A stretch of DNA of 20,996 bases from Lachnospiraceae bacterium (lineage in GTDB: Bacteria > Bacillota_A > Clostridia > Lachnospirales > Lachnospiraceae): the NCBI GenBank assembly GCA_017464045.1, contig JAFUEG010000242.1, forward strand, positions 1 through 20,996, in the 5' to 3' direction. Below, one piece after another: positions 15,429 to 20,996 of the stretch. The first letter of the stretch is position 1. The number at the start of each line of letters is the position of its first letter. Under the pieces are notes generated by a model, which was given only the letters and a program-made list of their open reading frames with translations, was not told the DNA's origin and did no database searches. The position numbers were made by a program, and so were the translations under genes.

Positions 15429-16637
15429 CTAATTTAAATCAGGTGCTTTGTAGTTAGGTGTTATGGTACCTGTTTTTTTGTACTCTTGTATACGTGCCTG
15501 AATTCGTTCAGACTGATCCAACAATGAGCTTATTGAGGCATTGTGATTTAAGTGGTCAATAAGTATTGCAATATACTTACTCATATCAGCTGATTCATAC
15601 CAGGCTCTTTCAAAAAGGTCAGGTCTTTGATAGGTAAGATTTGTGGTTATAACTTTTTCTATTGTTCCGTTTTTATGATATTCATCAAATATCTCAAGAC
15701 CGGTTGTAAACAGACCAAATGTTGCAAGACAGTAAACCCTTCTTGCATTTCGTGCTTTGAGCTGTCTCGCCACATCAAGCATACTTTCACCGGATGCTAT
15801 TATGTCATCGATTATAATAACATCTTTTCCGTCAACTGAATCACCGAGAAATTCATGTGCGATTATTGGGTTCTTACCATTAATAATTGTTGTATAGTCA
15901 CGTCTTTTATAAAACATACCAACATCTACACCAAGATGATTTGCAAAATAAATTGCTCTGTTCATAGCACCTTCATCAGGGCTTATGACCATGAGATGTT
16001 CTTTGTCAATTTCAAGATCAGGTGTGGTTCTTAAAAGTGTTTTTATGAACTGGTATGTTGGCATAATGTTTTCAAAACTGCTGCATGGTATAGCGTTTAC
16101 AACTCGTGGATCATGAGCATCAAATGTAATAATATTGTCAACACCCATTGCAACGAGCTCCTGCAATGCAACTGCGCAGTCCAATGATTCTCGACCGGAG
16201 CGTTTATGTTGTCTGCTCTCATACAGAAAAGGCATAATTACCGTGACTTTATTAGCTTTTGTTCCGATAGTAGCAATTATTCTTTTTAAATCGCTATAAT
16301 GGTCATCAGGTGACATTTTATTTTTAACTCCACATATGGAATACTCTATACTGTGGTTTATTACATCCACTAAAAGAAATAAGTCTGTGCCACGTACAGA
16401 TTCTTTTAACATTCCCTTTGCTTCTCCTGAACCAAAACGCGGGCAGGAAGCCTCCAGGATATAAGAGTCTTTATCATATCCTGTGAATGTTAAGTTTTCT
16501 TTGTGTTCGTTGTGTCTTTCTTTTCTCCATTTTACAATGTATTTGTCAACCTTTTCTCCTAAGGCAATAGAACTCTCCAAAGGGATAATTCCGAGTTTTC
16601 CGACAGGTACATTGATAAGGTTACTTGAGTCTGGCAT
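15429..16637 (-). CDS. prs: Ribose-phosphate pyrophosphokinase (PRPP synthetase), long clostridial form
   Basis: A 402-residue protein of the PRPP synthetase family, which makes 5-phosphoribosyl diphosphate from ribose 5-phosphate and ATP for nucleotide, His and Trp synthesis. It shows the ATP-site segment MPFLYESRQHKRSGRES (135-151), TFDAHDPRVV (171-180) with the catalytic-type His175, and the PRPP loop DVIIIDDIIASGESMLDVA (272-290). Compared with the classic ~315-residue enzyme it has an N-terminal extension of about 60 residues and a C-terminal tail. Its loop reads ASGES where classic Prs reads DTGGT or similar, and its ATP motif SRQHKR differs from ARQDRR. The substrate call is thus probable, not certain. 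GGAGG precedes the ATG. No terminator separates it from the upstream dnaC gene, so it may belong to the dnaD-dnaC transcript. Confidence 0.82.
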   Translation of the reverse strand: MPDSSNLINVPVGKLGIIPLESSIALGEKVDKYIVKWRKERHNEHKENLTFTGYDKDSYILEASCPRFGSGEAKGMLKESVRGTDLFLLVDVINHSIEYSICGVKNKMSPDDHYSDLKRIIATIGTKANKVTVIMPFLYESRQHKRSGRESLDCAVALQELVAMGVDNIITFDAHDPRVVNAIPCSSFENIMPTYQFIKTLLRTTPDLEIDKEHLMVISPDEGAMNRAIYFANHLGVDVGMFYKRRDYTTIINGKNPIIAHEFLGDSVDGKDVIIIDDIIASGESMLDVARQLKARNARRVYCLATFGLFTTGLEIFDEYHKNGTIEKVITTNLTYQRPDLFERAWYESADMSKYIAILIDHLNHNASISSLLDQSERIQARIQEYKKTGTITPNYKAPDLN

Positions 16638-16705
16638 TTTTTTTCCTCCGTTTTTTCAGATGTATAAATTCATGGCTGTTGTATATTAAAATACAGCACA
16701 TTATT

Positions 16706-17716
16706 TCAGACCTGTGAATTAATGGCCTGCTTTCTTTTTTGGTATCTTATATTATCACCATATATATTAAATACGGTGTAATCATCAACAATTCTTGACA
16801 TGATTCTTTCAGAATATCTGTCTCTTAATTGTTTTATAGACAAATTAGTAGAGATTAACGTTGATTTTTGTAAAATGCTTCGTTTATTTATTATTTCAAA
16901 TAGTTCGGACAAAACAAAATTGTTAGTGAGCTCAGTGCCTAAATCATCAATTATAAGCATTTCGCAATTATATATAAAACTATAAAGATCTGCATAATTG
17001 TTGTTATTATTCATGATATATCCAGCCAGGATATCTTCAAATAATTCATTTGCAGAAAGGTAAAAAACACTATGCCCACGGTCCAGTAATTCTTTAGCTA
17101 TACAATTTGTAAGAAAGGTCTTTCCGAGACCGGTTTCACCATAAATAAGTATATTGGCACATCCTGTGTCGTTATCAAAATTATTAATTATATTATGTGT
17201 ACTTTCCAATATATTTTTTACATTATCATATGGCGAGTATGCTTTGTTTTTAGATGATAATTCTTTACTGTAGTATTTCAGGGAAAATGTGTTAAAGTTT
17301 TCCTTGTCAAATATATTTTGCAAATTGGATTGAAGGTAAAGCCCGGCAATAATTTTATCCATAAAACATTTGCAGCGTTCCTGCCCAACAAATCCTGTAT
17401 CCATACAAGATGGGCAGTTATAAATAGGTTCCAGGTAATCAGCAGGATAATTGTTCTTTTGTAAAAGTTCTTTTTTTTCTTTTGTAAGCTCGCGATTTTT
17501 TTTCTTTATATCTGAAACTTCTGTTTCAGAGTGATTATCAAGTTTAATACGGGCAGCTTTTATGTATGAAAGAGAGCTTTCTTCATCTATTTCTTTAATA
17601 CGAGGAATTATACTATATATTTCGTTTTTTCTGTTCTGTAACGTTCTGAAGTTGTTTAAGCGTATTTTTTCATAATCACGAAGAATATCTTCAATGCTTA
17701 ATTTTTTATAATTCAT
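16706..17716 (-). CDS. dnaC: DnaC/DnaI-like replicative helicase loader
   Basis: A 336-residue AAA+ ATPase. The N-terminal region (about 1-130) has a helical part and a zinc-binding cluster with Cys101, Cys104, Cys115 and Cys117 (CPSC...CKCF), as in the helicase-binding domain of DnaI. The ATPase domain follows: Walker A GETGLGKT (193-200), Walker B LIIDDLGTE (254-262), sensor I STNLS (289-293) and an arginine-finger-like RYSERIMSRIVDD (300-312). Such proteins load the replicative helicase on DNA at initiation and restart. The ATG overlaps the stop of the DnaD-like gene by four bases (ATGA), so the two are translationally coupled. The IstB family of transposon helpers has a similar ATPase, but the DnaD partner and zinc cluster point to a chromosomal helicase loader. 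Confidence 0.88.
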   Translation of the reverse strand: MNYKKLSIEDILRDYEKIRLNNFRTLQNRKNEIYSIIPRIKEIDEESSLSYIKAARIKLDNHSETEVSDIKKKNRELTKEKKELLQKNNYPADYLEPIYNCPSCMDTGFVGQERCKCFMDKIIAGLYLQSNLQNIFDKENFNTFSLKYYSKELSSKNKAYSPYDNVKNILESTHNIINNFDNDTGCANILIYGETGLGKTFLTNCIAKELLDRGHSVFYLSANELFEDILAGYIMNNNNNYADLYSFIYNCEMLIIDDLGTELTNNFVLSELFEIINKRSILQKSTLISTNLSIKQLRDRYSERIMSRIVDDYTVFNIYGDNIRYQKRKQAINSQV

Positions 17717-18900
17717 TTCTTATTGACCTCTTTAAGAAACAGTTCTTCCATTTCGTCTAATTCATCATCTAGTTTTGTTTGCTGAAAATTATTAAACCCA
17801 CCGGTTGACTTGGCTTGAATTGAATTAACGCTGTTATTTCTCTTTTTCTCGTTGAATTCTTTATCAAGTCGTTCCACATCTGACAGGGTTTTAACATTAT
17901 TGTTATGCCAGTTTTCAAGAATGGCATTGACATAAGCAAAATTTGCAGAATTAGGACTGTTTATTATAGCTCTGTCACAAGCGTTTTTGATTAGCTCTCT
18001 CGAAAATCCAAAGTCTTTTGTCCAAGTTGATATATATGCAAGCTCTATATTAGAAGGAACACGTGAACGTATACCCAATGATTTAAATATAATTCTTGAA
18101 ACATCTGATATAAGACTTGCCTGCTCTCTGGCATCCTGACGAGTTTTTATTCCATCTTTATACCATGCTATGGCTACTGCTTCCATATATCTGCAGTTCT
18201 TTTTACCCATGGTAGCACAATATTCGAGAAGACATTCAAATAAATCGACATCAAAACCGAGTGTATCATATATATAAAAGAGCGTCTGTGAATCTCTTGA
18301 TGATACTGTTTTTCCAAATATGGTTTCTACTTGATATACTATATCAGTCCAATCCTCATCGCCCTCAAGATTAGACATATCTTCAGCGGTAAATTTAGTC
18401 TTTGGCGGTGCTTCGAATTCGACTTCTTCCGCTGTGCGCGGCATTTGAATAACTGTTGAATCTGATTTGGAATTCATTTCTTTAGCTGATAATTTTTTTT
18501 CAGCTTTATCATTTGCAGACTGCTCCATATAGGATTCGTCATCGTTGTCATCTCTTAGGAATGAAATGATGTCAGTTTCTTTTCCGCTAAGTTCATTTTC
18601 AGGATTGTGGAGCGGAAGAAGGACTATTCCGTTGAGCTGTCCGCGTCCGTTGTAATTAAGTTTTAATACATCCTTTGATATCCAATACTTTATTGCCCTG
18701 CATATATCTTTTTCAGTAAGATTAAAATGGTCTGCAATTTCTGCAACGGTTATTTTGGAGTTGCTGCCCAAAAGTCTGGCCAGATAAAGATAAACCTTTA
18801 CAAATTCCCCATTTGCATCCGTCATATAATAGTCAATAAAAAAATTGGAAATTGATGAATATGTTTCACTGTTTTCTGTTGAAATTGTTATAGTTTTCAT
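17713..18900 (-). CDS. dnaD: DnaD-domain replication initiation/primosome protein
   Basis: A 395-residue protein from the ATG at 18900. It has an N-terminal winged-helix-like region (about 25-90: FVKVYLYLARLLG, ITVAEIADHFNLTEKDI), an acidic linker (about 105-180), and two tandem DnaB/DnaD repeats (about 185-257 and 268-338). Each repeat ends in the family's Y-x3-I/A-x3-W motif: YMEAVAIAWYKDGIKT (238-253) and YVNAILENWHNNNVKT (323-338). Two repeats recall B. subtilis DnaB as much as DnaD. It should bind DNA and recruit the helicase with the downstream DnaC-like loader. The frame stays open to 19050, but that extension crosses the promoter and DnaA boxes and has no ribosome site. AGAGGGG lies about 12 bases before the chosen ATG, a long but usable spacing. 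Confidence 0.88.
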   Translation of the reverse strand: MKTITISTENSETYSSISNFFIDYYMTDANGEFVKVYLYLARLLGSNSKITVAEIADHFNLTEKDICRAIKYWISKDVLKLNYNGRGQLNGIVLLPLHNPENELSGKETDIISFLRDDNDDESYMEQSANDKAEKKLSAKEMNSKSDSTVIQMPRTAEEVEFEAPPKTKFTAEDMSNLEGDEDWTDIVYQVETIFGKTVSSRDSQTLFYIYDTLGFDVDLFECLLEYCATMGKKNCRYMEAVAIAWYKDGIKTRQDAREQASLISDVSRIIFKSLGIRSRVPSNIELAYISTWTKDFGFSRELIKNACDRAIINSPNSANFAYVNAILENWHNNNVKTLSDVERLDKEFNEKKRNNSVNSIQAKSTGGFNNFQQTKLDDELDEMEELFLKEVNKK

Positions 18901-18936
18901 ACTACAAAACTTCCCCTCTTTGCTAATGCAAGTTGA

Positions 18937-18964
18937 ATTATAGCATAGGAAAAATAAATTGCAA
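18937..18964 (-). promoter_or_regulatory. Promoter of the dnaD-dnaC operon
   Basis: TTGCAA (18964-18959) is 16 bases from a perfect TATAAT (18942-18937) carrying the TGN extension, on the minus strand. The predicted start is near 18930, about 30 bases before the dnaD ATG. Its position confirms the short DnaD start. Confidence 0.6.
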
Positions 18965-18987
18965 TCGAACATAATTTCTAAGGGAGG

Positions 18988-19026
18988 TGTGTAAAAATTT
19001 GTGGAAAATGTGGATAATGTGGATAG
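18988..19026. promoter_or_regulatory. DnaA-box cluster A upstream of the dnaD promoter
   Basis: Written on the plus strand against the consensus TGTGGATAA (complement of TTATCCACA), four boxes lie in one orientation. They are TGTGTAAAA (18988-18996), TGTGGAAAA (19000-19008), TGTGGATAA (19009-19017, perfect) and TGTGGATAG (19018-19026). The last three abut with no spacer. They sit about 25-60 bases upstream of the dnaD -35, a normal position for a regulator. DnaA binding is inferred from the motif. Confidence 0.65.
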
Positions 19027-19097
19027 CTTGTTTCCATAATATTTTAACAATGAATTATTTGTTGAAATACTTCAAAACAGCTTAAAATTATGTAAAC

Positions 19098-19138
19098 AAA
19101 AAAAATCAGCCTGCCAGATGTTTGTAAATCTGACAGGC
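19098..19138 (-). terminator. Terminator after murC
   Basis: An 11-base-pair stem (19128-19138 with 19109-19119) contains one pair that is T-G wobble on the minus strand and mismatched on plus. It is followed on the minus strand by eight T after a short gap. The direction fits murC, which ends at 19158. Confidence 0.8.
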
Positions 19139-19139
19139 C

Positions 19140-19157
19140 TGTGGATATTGTGGATAA
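19140..19157. promoter_or_regulatory. DnaA-box pair B between the murC stop and its terminator
   Basis: Two abutting boxes on the plus strand have the same orientation as cluster A: TGTGGATAT (19140-19148, one mismatch) and TGTGGATAA (19149-19157, perfect). About 110 AT-rich bases and the murC terminator separate them from cluster A. Confidence 0.6.
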
Positions 19158-20540
19158 TTATTTTTTTAGGAGCGAAATTCCAACATTATCAATGTCTCCT
19201 GCCCCCATAGTTATCAACAAATCATTTTTTTTGCAATTTTTTTCGACAAAATTTTCTATTGACAAAAAGTCATTAAAGTGCTCTGCATGACCGCATAATG
19301 AATTAATCTTATCACACAGGTCTTTTGATGATACTAAACCTGTATCTTTTTCCCTTGCGGCATATATGTCTGCTACCAGAACATGATCACATACCTTTAG
19401 TGCTTCTGCAAATTTATCCAGTAAAGCATATGTTCTGGTATAGGTGTGAGGTTGAAATGCAACATAGAGCTCGTTATGAGGAGTATTCATGGCAGCCTTT
19501 AAGGTTGCAGCAATCTCTGTCGGATGGTGAGCATAATCATCAATTATTATTACCCCGTTTTTAGTTATACCTTTATGCTCAAAACGTCTTTTTGCACTTG
19601 TACATGATATGAGACCGGCTTTTATATGTTCCATGGCTATACCCAGAAACTCTGATACTGCAATGGCGGAAAGAGCGTTAATTACATTGTGGACGCCTGT
19701 TGAATGTAAGGAGATTTTTTCGACTTCCTTTTGATTTTTAACAAGTGTAAATGTAGGATGTCCCTCTTCATCAAAGCTTATGTCTTTTGCACTGTAATCA
19801 TTATCAGGATTAAGTCCGAAAGTTATTATCTTACATTTTAAGTCGGATACTATTCTTTCTTTGTGTTCCATATCACCGTTTATAACCAGAAGTCCATTAT
19901 CAGGAAGCTTCTCTGCAAAGGTTTTAAATGATTCGACAATCTCATCTATGCCGCTGAAGAAATCCAGGTGGTCTTCATCTACGTTAAGGATTATACTTAT
20001 ATAAGGATTAAATTCATGATAGCTGTTGGTGTATTCACAAGCCTCAGTAACAAAATACTCGGAATTACCAACACGTATATTGCCTCCGATTACATCAAGC
20101 ATACCGCCTATTGATATGGTTGGATCAGTATCTGCTTCAAGCAAAATGTGAGACATCATCGAGGTTGTGGTTGTCTTTCCGTGAGTTCCGCTTATGGCAA
20201 GTGAATATTTGTAATTATTCATTACCTGACCAAGCAGCTGGGCTCTTGTCAGCATTGGTATGTTTTTTGATATTGCTGCCTGATATTCCTCGTTGCTTTT
20301 ATTGATTGCCGCCGTGTAAACCACGAAGTCAATGTCATCTGTTATATTTTCTTTAACCTGTCCTATATTGATGACAGCTCCGAGAGATTTAAGCATATCA
20401 GTTATATCAGAATTTTTGATGTCTGAGCCATAAACCGTAAAATTGCGCTGCAATAAAATTTCGGCAAGTCCGCTCATGCTGATACCGCCGATTCCCATAA
20501 AATATACTTTACATGGCTTGTTAAAATCTACCTTGTACAT
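19158..20540 (-). CDS. murC: UDP-N-acetylmuramate--L-alanine ligase
   Basis: A 460-residue Mur ligase that joins L-alanine to UDP-MurNAc using ATP in the cytosolic stage of peptidoglycan synthesis. It shows the N-terminal Rossmann motif VYFMGIGGISMSGLAEIL (12-29), the ATP loop SGTHGKTTTT (117-126), the substrate motif TEACEYTNSYHEF (165-177), NVDEDHLD (186-193), and in the C-terminal domain DDYAHHPTEIAATL and QPHTYTRTYAL. These are specific to MurC among Mur ligases, and the length is normal. GAGGTG six bases before the ATG supports the start. It is a housekeeping gene ending at its own terminator ahead of the dnaD operon on the same strand. No clear promoter was seen in the 74 bases upstream, most of which is the preceding gene's terminator. 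Confidence 0.97.
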   Translation of the reverse strand: MYKVDFNKPCKVYFMGIGGISMSGLAEILLQRNFTVYGSDIKNSDITDMLKSLGAVINIGQVKENITDDIDFVVYTAAINKSNEEYQAAISKNIPMLTRAQLLGQVMNNYKYSLAISGTHGKTTTTSMMSHILLEADTDPTISIGGMLDVIGGNIRVGNSEYFVTEACEYTNSYHEFNPYISIILNVDEDHLDFFSGIDEIVESFKTFAEKLPDNGLLVINGDMEHKERIVSDLKCKIITFGLNPDNDYSAKDISFDEEGHPTFTLVKNQKEVEKISLHSTGVHNVINALSAIAVSEFLGIAMEHIKAGLISCTSAKRRFEHKGITKNGVIIIDDYAHHPTEIAATLKAAMNTPHNELYVAFQPHTYTRTYALLDKFAEALKVCDHVLVADIYAAREKDTGLVSSKDLCDKINSLCGHAEHFNDFLSIENFVEKNCKKNDLLITMGAGDIDNVGISLLKK

Positions 20541-20572
20541 AATTACACCTCACACGTTTATTCTAAATTTAA

Positions 20573-20607
20573 AATAAAACAAAGCTCAGAAAATGCTTTG
20601 TTTTATT
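20573..20607 (-). terminator. Hairpin terminator after the right-edge gene
   Basis: A perfect 13-base-pair stem (20573-20585 with 20595-20607) with a nine-base loop lies between the stop at 20615 and the murC start. On the minus strand it runs into a T/A-rich tail without a long unbroken T run. Confidence 0.65.
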
Positions 20608-20614
20608 AATATTA

Positions 20615-20996
20615 TTATTGAATTGTTATAGAATCCGCCCATTTAAATATACGATCCTTATAGGCATCATAGTTTTTTGTTTTGCAGACGAATTCACATA
20701 TCCAATATGAACCGGCACCGTAATACATACAATGAACATAAGTATATGATGCGCCGGAAATGGTTTTTTTGTTTATAAAATAATAATAATCATTTCTTTG
20801 CTTCAGTGAATCGGAAGAAACCTCGTTAAGCAACATGATTTCTTCACAGTAGCTTTTTAAATTAGATATAGTATATCCTGAGAATTCAAGATTTTCTTCA
20901 GTTTCTTCGACTACAGAAAAAATGACATTTTCGCTTGAAACATATAAGTCAAAACCTTTGTGATTAGACTCCGTAAATGTTTTATTGAGAGTAACC
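20615..20996 (-). CDS. Unknown protein, C-terminal 126 residues (runs off the right edge)
   Basis: The minus-strand frame is open from the right edge to the stop at 20615, so this is the 3' end of a longer gene and not a short one starting at an internal Met. The visible part is a mixed alpha/beta sequence. It begins VTLNKTFTESNHKGFDLYVSS and ends with an aromatic-rich strand region (YTYVHCMYYGAGSYWICEF) and an amphipathic final helix (YDAYKDRIFKWADSITIQ). That ending, a strand pair followed by an F-x-x-WA-x-S-I helix, resembles small secreted PsbP/DcrB-fold lipoproteins common in Clostridia, but this is a loose impression. The N-terminus, where a lipobox would lie, is outside the window. A hairpin terminator separates it from murC. 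Confidence 0.6.
   Translation of the reverse strand, partial: VTLNKTFTESNHKGFDLYVSSENVIFSVVEETEENLEFSGYTISNLKSYCEEIMLLNEVSSDSLKQRNDYYYFINKKTISGASYTYVHCMYYGAGSYWICEFVCKTKNYDAYKDRIFKWADSITIQ

Noticed and set aside
18901..19050. In-frame extension of DnaD by 50 residues from an ATG at 19050
   Set aside because: It would translate the dnaD promoter and DnaA-box array, has no ribosome site, and is unlike the DnaD family N-terminus.
18988..19157. Chromosomal origin (oriC)
   Set aside because: DnaA boxes are present, but there is no dnaA, dnaN, rpmH or gyr gene nearby, as expected at a Firmicute origin.
20615..20836. A complete 73-residue gene starting at the internal Met
   Set aside because: The frame stays open to the window edge and no ribosome site precedes that Met, so it is the tail of a longer gene.

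Overview
The window is AT-rich bacterial chromosome from a Gram-positive, endospore-forming lineage. It is most likely a member of the Clostridia and probably of Lachnospiraceae type, although the family-level call is inference. The support is a clear SpoIIID sporulation regulator, a tandem DnaD/DnaC-type primosome pair, an LCP cell-wall ligase, Firmicute-style AGGAG ribosome sites, and GTG and TTG starts. I saw no transposase, phage gene, CRISPR array, tRNA or rRNA. Gene density is high, and no gene-free stretch exceeds 300 bases once start codons are corrected.

Layout, left to right. (a) 1-479: 5' part of a PLP aminotransferase on the minus strand, running off the left edge. (b) 752-1342: an HD-domain hydrolase with its own promoter and terminator. 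(c) 1437-3497: a divergent pair, a DPM1-like family 2 glycosyltransferase (minus) and an LCP protein (plus), both suited to cell-wall glycopolymer work. (d) 3590-9126: a tightly spaced plus-strand block. It holds a fused alpha/beta hydrolase and leucine-carboxyl-methyltransferase-like protein, a NatA-type ATPase, a NatB-type permease fused to a CPBP intramembrane protease, and a membrane-anchored GH25 muramidase. (e) 9163-11103: a membrane GGDEF-EAL protein whose cyclase motif is degenerate and whose EAL site is intact. (f) 11135-11941: a convergent C39-type cysteine peptidase. (g) 12050-12304: spoIIID, with a TTG start. (h) 12508-15322: an overlapping SbcD/YhaO-like and SbcC/YhaN-like pair in which both proteins have lost conserved active-site residues and the ATPase carries two membrane helices. 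(i) 15429-20540, minus strand: a long PRPP synthetase, DnaC-like helicase loader, DnaD-like primosome protein and MurC. (j) 20615-20996: 3' part of an unknown protein running off the right edge.

The observations most worth following are these. First, the hydrolase/methyltransferase fusion joins ester-forming and ester-cleaving folds in one chain, and it sits directly upstream of an exporter with a built-in protease domain. Second, tandem, abutting DnaA boxes between murC and dnaD, two of them perfect, suggest that DnaA controls or is titrated by the helicase-loading operon. Third, the Mre11/Rad50-like pair appears to be non-catalytic or altered. Several starts were moved from the longest reading frame on ribosome-site and family grounds (C39 peptidase, SpoIIID, SbcC-like ATPase, DnaD).
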